Positions 1-8,351 of a stretch of DNA of 64,000 nt are shown in pieces. Positions within the stretch are counted from its first letter, which is position 1. Each line of letters starts with the position of its first letter. The stretch is from Endozoicomonas euniceicola. GTDB taxonomy: Bacteria > Pseudomonadota > Gammaproteobacteria > Pseudomonadales > Endozoicomonadaceae. Made by a program: the position numbers and the translations under genes. The notes beneath the pieces were generated by a model. The model was not told the DNA's origin, searched no databases, and was given only the letters and a program-made list of their open reading frames with translations. The stretch is from contig NZ_CP103300.1 in assembly GCF_025562755.1 (NCBI RefSeq), forward strand, positions 5,582,501 to 5,646,500. Reading direction: 5' to 3'.

Positions 1-603
1 ACCGTGTTCGTGAGTACCTTTAGGCAGCAGGTTCAGCACGTATTCTGCCCCGACAATGGCAAACAGCCAGGCTTTGGGTGTGCGGTTGATGGTGGCAAAG
101 AAAATCTGGCCGCCGGGTTTCAGCAGCTTATTGCAGGCACGAATCACTGAGCCGGGGTCCGGAACATGCTCCAGCATTTCCAGGCAGGTGACCACATCAA
201 AGGTGCCGGGTATTTCGTCAGCCAGTTCTTCTACGGTGACTTTGCGGTAGGTAACGGGGACGTGGCTATCCAAACTGTGCAGGCGTGCTACGGAAAGCGG
301 TGCTTCCCCCATATCGATGCCGGTAACGTCAGCGCCGCGCAGTGCCATGGACTCGCTGAGTATGCCGCCTCCGCAGCCAACGTCCAGAACTTTTTTACCC
401 GCCAGTCCTGTTCGCTCGTCGATATAATTCAAACGCAGTGGGTTAATTTCATGTAACGGTTTGAACTCTCCTTCTTTATCCCACCAGCGGCTGGCGAGTT
501 CTTCAAACTTGGCGATCTCGGCTGGATCAACATTGTTTGGAGAAGGATTTGGAGAATGGGTGGCTGAGGTGGTTGTGCGGTGATCTGAAGAAGGATGCGT
601 CAT
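1..603 (-). CDS. ubiG: UbiG, bifunctional ubiquinone O-methyltransferase (3' end outside window)
   Basis: S-adenosylmethionine-dependent methyltransferase that carries out both O-methylations of ubiquinone synthesis, in the cytoplasm at the membrane face. Translating the minus strand from the ATG at 601-603 gives 201 residues open to the window edge. Around residues 30-60 it has the UbiG opening FEELASRWWDKEGEFKPLHEIN, followed by the SAM-binding motif LDVGCGGGILSE at about residues 73-84 and ATINRTPKAW near the end. E. coli UbiG has 240 residues, so roughly 40 are missing. The first 25 or so residues are a Ser/Thr/Pro-rich extension. The gene diverges from gyrA across a 615-base gap. The family assignment is secure; the true start is less so. 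Confidence 0.93.
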   Translation of the reverse strand, partial: MTHPSSDHRTTTSATHSPNPSPNNVDPAEIAKFEELASRWWDKEGEFKPLHEINPLRLNYIDERTGLAGKKVLDVGCGGGILSESMALRGADVTGIDMGEAPLSVARLHSLDSHVPVTYRKVTVEELADEIPGTFDVVTCLEMLEHVPDPGSVIRACNKLLKPGGQIFFATINRTPKAWLFAIVGAEYVLNLLPKGTHEHG

Positions 604-1218
604 AATATTCCGGGTCCCGGCCTTATCGCTATTCTCTCGGCTCTGCGCAACGTTCCGCGGAGCATCATTATTTATGTTTGAGGGATTATACCTGCGCAGG
701 TGCAATAGTCCATGTGCTGACGAGTGCAACAGGCCATGCAAATATCATGGTCATGATATTGCCTCACATGATTCATCAGATACCGTGTTTTCCCGTATCG
801 GAATAGAAAACAATACATTATTTTTATTTGAAGACTGTCCTGAGGAGGGTTTAACTCGCAGTTTCAGGCAGGCCTGTGGTATTATTTCGGTTTTATTGAC
901 ACCAAATTTTGTTGCCGGTCATCCAGGTCGGGTTTTGTTTTAGAAACCCCGATGGCCGAATGAATCAGAACCAGAGTGCCGACAGAATCGCAGAACTGCA
1001 CCGTTTTATCGTGATACCTCTCTTAATTGATAAACAGTTAGGTAAAAAGCAGGGTAAACATCTGGCTAAGCAGTTTTCATCTATCGACCTCAGGGTTTCA
1101 AGTCTGCCGCACATAAAGCCTCTTTCACTCAACAGCTCTGAGCTGTCGGGTGAGTTGGGTTCGGAATGGATGCCAACAGGTGACAGGCAGGCGCAAGCAA
1201 AAGGACGACTGGGTTTCC
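604..1218. other. Divergent ubiG/gyrA intergenic region, no convincing gene
   Basis: This 615-base gap must hold the promoters of ubiG (leftward) and gyrA (rightward). Two short overlapping open frames run rightward through it, but neither resembles a known protein nor has a good ribosome site. It holds a 10-base palindrome CCTGCGCAGG at 691-700, a longer inverted repeat at 741-760 and a short hairpin at 1132-1146. I cannot place a promoter with confidence. Confidence 0.5.
741..760. promoter_or_regulatory. Perfect 9+9 inverted repeat, candidate operator
   Basis: Two perfect 9-base arms, AATATCATG and CATGATATT, separated by only GT, lie 138 bases upstream of the ubiG start. The symmetry fits a dimeric regulator site better than a transcript hairpin, since there is almost no loop. 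No regulator can be named from the sequence. Confidence 0.35.
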
Positions 1219-3855
1219 ATGACAGATATCGCTAAAGAGATTCTTCCGGTAAACATCGAAGACGAACTCAAGCAGTCCTACCTGGACTACGCCATGAGTG
1301 TTATCGTCGGGCGAGCCTTGCCTGATGTACGTGACGGCCTTAAGCCCGTACACAGGCGCGTACTGTTCGCGATGAACGAACTGGGCAACGACTGGAACAA
1401 GCCCTACAAAAAATCCGCCCGTGTGGTGGGTGACGTAATTGGTAAATACCACCCACACGGTGACAGTGCGGTATACGACACTATCGTTCGTATGGCCCAG
1501 CCATTTTCCATGCGTTATATGCTGGTGGATGGTCAGGGTAACTTTGGTTCCGTTGATGGCGACTCCGCAGCGGCCATGCGTTATACGGAAATCCGTATGC
1601 AGAAGATCAGTCATGACATCATGGCCGATCTCGATAAGGAAACCGTTGATTACGTACCTAACTACGATGGCAGTGAACAGATTCCTGCTGTTATGCCAAC
1701 CCGTATCCCGAGCCTGCTGGTCAATGGTTCTGCGGGTATCGCCGTGGGTATGGCGACCAATATTCCACCCCACAACCTGACTGAAGTGATCAATGGCTGC
1801 CTGGCTCTGATTGATGACGAAACGCTGTCGGTTGATGACCTGATGCAGTACATCCCGGGCCCTGATTTCCCAACGGCAGCCATTATCAATGGTCGTGCCG
1901 GGATTCTTCAGGCTTACCGTACGGGTCGGGGACGGATTTATATTCGCGCCCGCGCGGATATTGAACATGATGAAAAACGCAATAAAAGCACCATCATCAT
2001 TACCGAACTTCCATACCAGCTGAACAAGGCACGTCTGATCGAAAAGATTGCCGAGCTGGTAAAAGACAAGAAAATTGAAGGCATCAGCGAACTGCGCGAT
2101 GAGTCCGACAAGGACGGTATGCGCGTTGTGATTGAACTGCGTCGGGGTGAAAACGCTGATGTGGTTTTGAATAATCTGTACGCTCAGACCCAGCTGGAAT
2201 CCGTGTTTGGCATTAACACGGTGGCTCTGGTCGACGGTCAGCCGAAGATTCTGAACCTGAAAGAGCTGCTGGAAGCCTTTATTCGCCATCGCCGCGAAGT
2301 GGTCACCCGTCGTACCGTTTATGAACTGCGTAAGGCGCGGGAACGGGGTCATCTGGTAGAAGGCCTGGCGGTGGCGCTGTCCAATATCGACCCGATGATC
2401 GAGATGATCAAGTCTTCGCCCACCTCTGCTGAAGCCCAGGAAAAACTGATGGCGCAAGGCTGGGAGCCGGGTTATATGATGGAGATGGCAGAGCGTGCGG
2501 GTTCCGACGCCTGTCGCCCTGAAGACCTGCCTGAACAGTTCGGTCTGCGTGATGGTCAGTACTATCTGTCTCCGGCTCAGGCCAAGGCGATTCTGGAAAT
2601 GCGTCTGCACCGCCTGACCGGTCTGGAAATCGAAAAGCTGCTGGCTGAATATCGCGACCTGATCGAAAAAATTGCTGAACTGTTGCATATTCTTGCCAGT
2701 CCGGCTCGTCTGCTGGAAGTGATTCGTGAAGAACTGGAGAAGGTGAAAGAAGAGTATGGCGACGAGCGTCGTACCGAAATCACCAGCTCCCGTCGTGACC
2801 TGACCGTTGAAGACCTGATCGACGAAGAAGACATGGTGGTGACCCTGTCTCACGGTGGTTACGCGAAAACAACGACGCTGGACACCTATCAGGCTCAGCG
2901 TCGTGGTGGCCGTGGTAAATCAGCGGCTTCCGTGAAGGAAGAAGATTACGTTGAACACATGCTGGTAGCGAACACCCATACCCAGATACTGTGTTTCTCC
3001 AGTAAGGGTAAGGTGTACTGGCTCAAGGTGTACCAGATTCCGGAAGCGGGTCGCACGTCCCGAGGTCGCCCGATTGTGAATATTCTGCCGCTGGAGGAAG
3101 GTGAGCGCATTACCGCGATGCTGCCTGTGGAAGAATACACTGAGGGTCATTATGTCTTTATGGCAACGACCCAGGGAACGGTGAAAAAGACACCGCTGGA
3201 ACAGTTCTCCCGTCCACGCAGCAGCGGCCTGATCGCACTGGGTCTGGAAGAGGGTGATACGCTGGTAGGGGCTCAGATTACCGATGGTGAAAAGCAGGTT
3301 ATGCTGCTGTCCAACGCGGGTAAAGCCATACGGTTTGAAGAGACCGATGTTCGCCAGATGGGTCGTACAGCCCGTGGTGTGCGGGGTATGAAACTTCAGG
3401 ATGGTCAGCGGGTGATTTCCCTGATTATTCCGGAAGAGGGTGCGCAGATTCTGACGGCCAGTGAAAATGGCTTTGGCAAGCGTACCTGTCTTGAGGACTT
3501 CCGAATCACCGGTCGTGGCGGTCAGGGTGTGATCTCCATGCAGTGTACGGACCGGAACGGTCATATCATTGGTGCGATTCAGGTGCAGGACGGTGAAGAG
3601 GTGATGCTGATCTCTGATCAGGGAACTCTGGTTCGTACCCGTATCGATGAAATTTCTGTGATGAGCCGTAATACTCAGGGTGTTACCCTGATTAAGGTTC
3701 AGGAAGGCGAGAAGCTTGTAGGTGTTGCCAGGGTTGAAGAGCCCGAAGAGGGGGACGCCTTACAGGAAGCCGGGGAAGAGGCTGAAGTCGAGACAGATAG
3801 TAGTGCTACTGACACTGACACTGCCGAAGTCAACGCTACTGAGCAGAATGACTGA
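1219..3855 (+). CDS. gyrA: DNA gyrase subunit A
   Basis: GyrA breaks and rejoins DNA in the A2B2 gyrase that introduces negative supercoils. The product has 878 residues, the usual length. The catalytic tyrosine is Tyr122 in AAAMRYTEIRM, and the quinolone-resistance region reads HPHGDSAVYD with Ser83 and Asp87, the wild-type (sensitive) residues. C-terminal beta-pinwheel repeats begin near residue 520 and include a GRGGKSAA GyrA-box-like segment; the tail is acidic (EEPEEGDALQEAGEEAEVETD). I chose the ATG at 1219 because the protein then begins MTDIAKEILPVNIEDELK like its relatives and AAAGGA lies upstream; a GTG at 1150 would add 23 unrelated residues. A strong terminator follows. Confidence 0.98.
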   Translation: MTDIAKEILPVNIEDELKQSYLDYAMSVIVGRALPDVRDGLKPVHRRVLFAMNELGNDWNKPYKKSARVVGDVIGKYHPHGDSAVYDTIVRMAQPFSMRYMLVDGQGNFGSVDGDSAAAMRYTEIRMQKISHDIMADLDKETVDYVPNYDGSEQIPAVMPTRIPSLLVNGSAGIAVGMATNIPPHNLTEVINGCLALIDDETLSVDDLMQYIPGPDFPTAAIINGRAGILQAYRTGRGRIYIRARADIEHDEKRNKSTIIITELPYQLNKARLIEKIAELVKDKKIEGISELRDESDKDGMRVVIELRRGENADVVLNNLYAQTQLESVFGINTVALVDGQPKILNLKELLEAFIRHRREVVTRRTVYELRKARERGHLVEGLAVALSNIDPMIEMIKSSPTSAEAQEKLMAQGWEPGYMMEMAERAGSDACRPEDLPEQFGLRDGQYYLSPAQAKAILEMRLHRLTGLEIEKLLAEYRDLIEKIAELLHILASPARLLEVIREELEKVKEEYGDERRTEITSSRRDLTVEDLIDEEDMVVTLSHGGYAKTTTLDTYQAQRRGGRGKSAASVKEEDYVEHMLVANTHTQILCFSSKGKVYWLKVYQIPEAGRTSRGRPIVNILPLEEGERITAMLPVEEYTEGHYVFMATTQGTVKKTPLEQFSRPRSSGLIALGLEEGDTLVGAQITDGEKQVMLLSNAGKAIRFEETDVRQMGRTARGVRGMKLQDGQRVISLIIPEEGAQILTASENGFGKRTCLEDFRITGRGGQGVISMQCTDRNGHIIGAIQVQDGEEVMLISDQGTLVRTRIDEISVMSRNTQGVTLIKVQEGEKLVGVARVEEPEEGDALQEAGEEAEVETDSSATDTDTAEVNATEQND

Positions 3856-3873
3856 AGGGTCTGATTGAATAAA

Positions 3874-3901
3874 ACGCCAGCACTATACGCTGGCGTTTTT
3901 G
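3874..3901 (+). terminator. gyrA terminator
   Basis: An 8-bp stem, ACGCCAGC with GCTGGCGT, a 7-base loop and a following T run lie 18 bases after the gyrA stop. This is a textbook intrinsic terminator and separates gyrA from serC. Confidence 0.9.
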
Positions 3902-3967
3902 TCTGTCGCTGCAGGAGAGGTGGCGGATACTATTGCCAGAGATGGCATTCAGTCTGGAGGGTTAATT

Positions 3968-5080
3968 GTGAATGATATTATTGGTCCTATAGCGATGGAT
4001 AAACAGGTTTTCAACTTTTCTGCGGGCCCTGCGCCTATTCCGAGGGAGGTGCTGGAACAGGCACGGGAAGAGCTCCTCGACTTCGATGGGTTGGGTGCTT
4101 CGGTGATGGAGATCAGTCATCGTAGTAAAGCGTTTATCAGGGTGGCAGACGAGTCTGAGAAGGACTTGCGTGAACTGATGAATATTCCTGCCAATTATAA
4201 GGTGTTGTTTCTGCAAGGTGGTGCCAGGGGGCAGTTTGCAGCGGTTCCCCTGAATCTGAAAGGCAATAAAGAGAGTGCGGATTATGTGAACAGTGGCTAC
4301 TGGGCGCAGTCAGCGATTAAAGAAGCCCAGCGCTATCTGAATATCAACGTCATTGCCGATGGCAAGTTATCCGGATTCCGGCAGATGCCTTCCCAGGAGC
4401 AGTGGCACTTCAGCAGTGATGCCGCTTATGTTCATTACACGCCAAACGAGACCATTGGTGGTCTTGAGTTTCCTTTTATTCCCGAGACCGGCGATGTGCC
4501 GCTGGTGGCGGATATGTCTTCAAACATTCTGTCGCGGCCCATTGATGTCAGTAAATTTGGCGTGATTTATGCGGGTGCGCAAAAGAACATTGGGCCGGCT
4601 GGCCTGACCGTGGCGATTGTTCGTGATGACCTTCTGGAGTACCGATCTTCAGCCTGTCCCGCGGTCTGGGATTATGCGACTCAGGCAGACAAGGACTCCA
4701 TGTATAACACGCCCCCAACTTTTGCCTGGTATCTGGCCGGGCTGGTGTTTAAATGGCTGAAGCGACAGGGCGGGCTGGCAGAGATGGACAAGATTAATGA
4801 GCGTAAAGCCCGCAAGTTGTATGGTCAGATAGAAAGTACCGGGTTTTACCGCAATAATATTGATCCATGCTGGTGTTCGCGCATGAATGTGCCGTTTACC
4901 CTGGCCGATCCGGAGCTGGATTCTGTTTTTCTGGCTGAGGCTGAGAAAGAAGGGTTTATGTTCCTGAAAGGGCATAGGGCCGTAGGCGGTATGAGAGCCA
5001 GTATCTATAATGCGGTTCCGGAAACTCATGTTGATGCGCTGGTTGATTTTATGCAGGAATTTGAACGGCGTTATGGTTAG
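3968..5080 (+). CDS. serC: Phosphoserine aminotransferase
   Basis: PLP enzyme that converts 3-phosphohydroxypyruvate to phosphoserine with glutamate as amino donor; it also serves pyridoxine synthesis. The conserved start FNFSAGPAPIP, the GGARGQFAAVPLNL cofactor loop and the PLP lysine in YAGAQKNIGPAG (about residue 206) are present. I use the GTG at 3968 because GGAGGG lies 6 bases before it, giving 370 residues; the ATG at 3995 would give 361, closer to the E. coli protein, but has no visible ribosome site. It sits between the gyrA terminator and pheA, the usual gammaproteobacterial order, and probably opens the aromatic/histidine operon. Confidence 0.95.
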   Translation: MNDIIGPIAMDKQVFNFSAGPAPIPREVLEQAREELLDFDGLGASVMEISHRSKAFIRVADESEKDLRELMNIPANYKVLFLQGGARGQFAAVPLNLKGNKESADYVNSGYWAQSAIKEAQRYLNINVIADGKLSGFRQMPSQEQWHFSSDAAYVHYTPNETIGGLEFPFIPETGDVPLVADMSSNILSRPIDVSKFGVIYAGAQKNIGPAGLTVAIVRDDLLEYRSSACPAVWDYATQADKDSMYNTPPTFAWYLAGLVFKWLKRQGGLAEMDKINERKARKLYGQIESTGFYRNNIDPCWCSRMNVPFTLADPELDSVFLAEAEKEGFMFLKGHRAVGGMRASIYNAVPETHVDALVDFMQEFERRYG

Positions 5081-5168
5081 CCCGGCGTGAATATTTAACC
5101 GACTTTCAGGTGGCGGCAACCGGATTACCTGAAAGTCTTGATTGCAGTATAAAGAGCTGAGAATAACT

Positions 5169-6254
5169 ATGACAGACGACAAGCTGACAGGGCTGCGCAA
5201 GAGTATTGATAAGCTTGATAGTGAGATCCTGAAGCTGATCAGTGACAGGGCCAAATGTGCTCAGGAAGTGGCGCAGGTTAAGCAGCAGGAAGGCAGGGAT
5301 GCTGTCTATTATCGCCCGGAGCGTGAAGCGCAGGTTCTGCGTCGTGTAATGGAGCGTAACGACGGGCCTCTGGGCGATGAAGAAATGGCACGTCTGTTTC
5401 GGGAAATTATGTCCGCCTGCCTGGCTCTGGAAGAGCCTGTGAAGGTAGCGTTCCTGGGACCTGGAGGTACCTTTACACAACAGGCGGCGATTAAGCACTT
5501 TGGGCATTCGGCCGTTTGTGTCCCCATGTCGGCCATTGACGAAGTGTTTCGTGAGGTGACTGCCGGTGCGGTTAATTATGGCGTAGTACCGGTTGAAAAC
5601 TCTACGGAAGGTGTCGTCAGTCATACGCTCGACAGCTTTATGGATTCTAATCTGAAAATCTGTGGTGAAGTGGTGTTGCGGATTCATCAGCATCTGCTGG
5701 TGTCAGAGAATACCCGCCGGGATCATATTACCCGTATCTATTCCCATGCCCAGTCACTGGCTCAGTGCCGTAAGTGGCTGGATGCCCACTGGCCAATGGC
5801 AGAGCGTGTCGCCGTTAACTCCAATGCTGAAGCTGCCCGCAGAATTAAGGGCGAGTGGAATTCGGCGGCCATTGCTGGCGATATGGCAGCGGAAATATAC
5901 GGCCTGGAAAAGATTGCTGAGAAGATTGAGGATCAGCCTGACAACTCAACCCGTTTCCTGATTATTGGCAATCAGGAGGTGCAGATCAGCGGTGCTGATA
6001 AAACGTCCATCGTCGTCAGTATGCGCAATCAGCCTGGTGCTCTGCACTCCATTCTGGAGGTCTTTCAGGTACATAATATCGATCTGACCCGCATTGAGAC
6101 ACGACCTTCCCGCAGTGGAACCTGGAACTATGTGTTCTTTATTGATTTTTCCGGGCATATTGATGACCCGGTGATCAGAATTGTGCTGGAAAGGTTGGGT
6201 GAGCGGGCCAATGACCTGAGGGTGCTTGGCTCTTATCCTAAGGGTGTGCTGTAG
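5169..6254 (+). CDS. pheA: P-protein: chorismate mutase / prephenate dehydratase
   Basis: Bifunctional enzyme of phenylalanine synthesis: chorismate to prephenate to phenylpyruvate. Residues 1-90 form the AroQ-type chorismate mutase (LRKSIDKLDSEILKLISDRA). The dehydratase follows with FLGPGGTFTQQAAIKHFG, PVENSTEGVV and the TRF motif in DNSTRFLIIG. A C-terminal ACT domain with GALHSILEVF and the phenylalanine-sensing ETRP segment lies near residues 275-361. The 361-residue length is typical of pseudomonad-type PheA. The ATG at 5169 is chosen because MTDDKLTGLR matches the family start. It lies 88 bases after serC; hisC follows after an inserted membrane-protein gene. Confidence 0.97.
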   Translation: MTDDKLTGLRKSIDKLDSEILKLISDRAKCAQEVAQVKQQEGRDAVYYRPEREAQVLRRVMERNDGPLGDEEMARLFREIMSACLALEEPVKVAFLGPGGTFTQQAAIKHFGHSAVCVPMSAIDEVFREVTAGAVNYGVVPVENSTEGVVSHTLDSFMDSNLKICGEVVLRIHQHLLVSENTRRDHITRIYSHAQSLAQCRKWLDAHWPMAERVAVNSNAEAARRIKGEWNSAAIAGDMAAEIYGLEKIAEKIEDQPDNSTRFLIIGNQEVQISGADKTSIVVSMRNQPGALHSILEVFQVHNIDLTRIETRPSRSGTWNYVFFIDFSGHIDDPVIRIVLERLGERANDLRVLGSYPKGVL

Positions 6255-6296
6255 AGTTGTACTAAGCTGTCAACTCAATATCAAACTCTGACTGTG

Positions 6297-7196
6297 ATGA
6301 TTATGAATCTGTCCGGATCTTTTTTCAGGCTCTTTATCTTCCTGACTTTGTTAATAAAGCATCCGGAGTCTCTACTGGCAAATACAGATTTGTCAGCTTC
6401 ATATAATGCGTCGGAAGTCTTTAACGGTCTGGTGGAAGCAGATTCTGAGCAGAAAAAGGAAGTGAGTGCTGGTTTGGATGGAAGTGGCTGGAAGTATCTT
6501 GGCTTCATACCCTTTCCCAATAACGACTCGTCTGTACTTATGCAGCAGCGGGCAATAGCCTCATTTGCTTTTAGCAGCTTCCTTTTCATTCGGGCAATGA
6601 CTGGCAGCAGAGATGCGCCTTCATTGATGAACGCTCTGATAACCGGGCCTTCCGGTATCTATTATTATGTCCATCAGAATAAAACCGTGACGGATATTGT
6701 GACGGGGCCTTCTGTCACTGATTATCAGCTGGAGAATATTATCCCGCTGGTGCTTTACGGTTATGGTGGTTACGAAATGATGGTGTCGCTATATAAGCGT
6801 GACTGGCTCTTCGCTTTGCATGGCTCTGTTCTTGTGGCTGGATGTGCAGCCTCTCACAACGCTGGTAAAATGCAGCTGTCCATGTTTGCACAGGTTGTAG
6901 AGTTATCCCAGATTTTTTACCATCTGGGGTTGGTGCACAAACGGTATTATGGACTCAACAAGCCCTCACCTTACTTTTTTATCCTGTTTACAGGTGCCTT
7001 TTTTGCCACTCGCTGGGTCATACTGCCCTACGAATACGCAAAGTTTATCCGGGGTTCTTATCTGAACGAAGATAATTACCAGCAAGAGCCCGCAATGATA
7101 AATACTATTGCTGTTGGTGGGGCGTTGATTAATGTTCTGAATCTTTACTGGGGGATTAGGATTGTCTCTAAAATAAGAGAAATTCTGTTTCAGTAA
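6297..7196 (+). CDS. Polytopic membrane protein with TLC-like pattern
   Basis: A protein of about 299 residues with an N-terminal hydrophobic segment (FFRLFIFLTLLIKH, possibly a signal peptide) and six or so later membrane spans. The pattern GYGGYEMMVSLYKRDWLFALHG, then VVELSQIFYHLGLVHKRYY, then FFATRWVILPYEY recalls the TLC fold (TRAM/LAG1/CLN8, eukaryotic TLCD proteins): a GY..yE/D helix, a histidine at a helix start, an ELS helix, and an aromatic-rich helix with arginine. That match is by eye only and the usual double histidine is reduced to one. The gene lies in the gap between pheA and hisC, which are normally adjacent, and has lower GC than its neighbours. Start taken at ATG 6297; GTG 6294 and ATG 6303 are possible. 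Confidence 0.5.
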   Translation: MIMNLSGSFFRLFIFLTLLIKHPESLLANTDLSASYNASEVFNGLVEADSEQKKEVSAGLDGSGWKYLGFIPFPNNDSSVLMQQRAIASFAFSSFLFIRAMTGSRDAPSLMNALITGPSGIYYYVHQNKTVTDIVTGPSVTDYQLENIIPLVLYGYGGYEMMVSLYKRDWLFALHGSVLVAGCAASHNAGKMQLSMFAQVVELSQIFYHLGLVHKRYYGLNKPSPYFFILFTGAFFATRWVILPYEYAKFIRGSYLNEDNYQQEPAMINTIAVGGALINVLNLYWGIRIVSKIREILFQ

Positions 7197-7236
7197 TTTA
7201 TAACAGTCTGTTGTACAACAACATAACAGGTGATTT

Positions 7237-8349
7237 ATGGGATGTGATTTAGTCGAGCTGGCGGTTTCAGGTGTAAGGTCGCTGAGTCCTTATTTGCCTG
7301 GTAAGCCTGTGGAGGAACTGGCAAGAGAGCAGGGGCTTGATGTCAATGCTATTGTCAAGCTGGCCAGTAATGAGAACCCGCTGGGTCCGGCACCGTCTTC
7401 GCTGGATGCCATTGAGCGAAACCTGTCTGAGCTGGCCCGTTATCCGGATGGTAATCTGTTTAACCTGCGTGACGCCTTAAGTCAGAAACTGGCGGTTCAG
7501 CCTGAACAGATTACCTTCGGGAATGGCTCAAACGATGTGCTAGTGCTTCTGGCTCAGTCCTGGTTAAAGCCCGGAGTCTCAGCCGTCTTTTCACAGTATG
7601 CCTTTGTCGTTTATTCGATTGCAGTCAAAGCCGCAGGTGCAGAGAGTATTGTCGTGCCTGCCAGAAACTGGGGACATGATCTGGATGCCATGGCTGATGC
7701 GGTGCGGGACGATACCCGTATGATTTTTCTGGCCAATCCGAATAATCCCACCGGAACGGCATTCTCCCGTGATGAGCTGACAGGCTTTCTGGATAAGGTG
7801 CGCAGTGATGTGATTGTGGTGCTGGATGAGGCGTATTTTGAGTACGTGCAGGACGAAGAGTATCCGGATGGTATCGCTCTGCTGAAGCAGTATCCAAACC
7901 TGGTGGTCACCCGAACCTTTTCCAAAGCCTATGGCCTGGCGGGAAGCCGGGTAGGTTATGCGGTTTCCAGTGTTGAGATCGCAGGCCTCCTTAATAAACT
8001 GCGACAGCCGTTTAATGTCAATAACCTGGCTGAATGCGCCGCTGTTGCGGTTCTGAATGATGATGAGTATCTGGAACGTTCCCGCGCTGTGAATAAAGAG
8101 GGTTTGCAAACGGTTGCGGCTGGTCTGCGGGCCATGGGGTTTGAGTATATTCCCTCCATGGGTAACTTTATTACCTTTGATACCGGTGGTGATGCCCTGG
8201 TGTATTACCAGAAGCTGCTGGAAAAAGGGGTGATTGTCCGTCCGGTTGCTAATTACGGAATGCCGGGGCATTTGCGGGTGTCGATTGGTTTGTCGGAAGA
8301 AAATGAACGTTTCCTGCAGGCTTTGGAAGAAGTAAAAAAAGTGGTGTAG
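7237..8349 (+). CDS. hisC: Histidinol-phosphate aminotransferase
   Basis: Class I/II PLP aminotransferase that converts imidazole acetol phosphate to histidinol phosphate; in this operon position it may also act on aromatic keto acids. The protein has 370 residues with the N-terminal LSPYLPGKPVEELARE, NENPLGP, the FLANPNNPTGT loop, VLDEAYFEY, and the PLP-lysine motif TFSKAYGLAGSRVGYA. ATG 7237 is preceded by AGGTG. Two bases separate its stop from the GTG start of tyrA-aroA, so the two are surely translated together. Confidence 0.95.
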   Translation: MGCDLVELAVSGVRSLSPYLPGKPVEELAREQGLDVNAIVKLASNENPLGPAPSSLDAIERNLSELARYPDGNLFNLRDALSQKLAVQPEQITFGNGSNDVLVLLAQSWLKPGVSAVFSQYAFVVYSIAVKAAGAESIVVPARNWGHDLDAMADAVRDDTRMIFLANPNNPTGTAFSRDELTGFLDKVRSDVIVVLDEAYFEYVQDEEYPDGIALLKQYPNLVVTRTFSKAYGLAGSRVGYAVSSVEIAGLLNKLRQPFNVNNLAECAAVAVLNDDEYLERSRAVNKEGLQTVAAGLRAMGFEYIPSMGNFITFDTGGDALVYYQKLLEKGVIVRPVANYGMPGHLRVSIGLSEENERFLQALEEVKKVV

Positions 8350-8351
8350 TA

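Noticed and set aside
674..1235. Two + strand frames before gyrA
   Set aside because: No recognisable motif, poor starts, and they overlap the expected gyrA promoter region.
1129..2853. 574-residue minus-strand open frame opposite gyrA
   Set aside because: It is the shadow of gyrA; composition is His/Gln/Phe-rich and no family motif is present.
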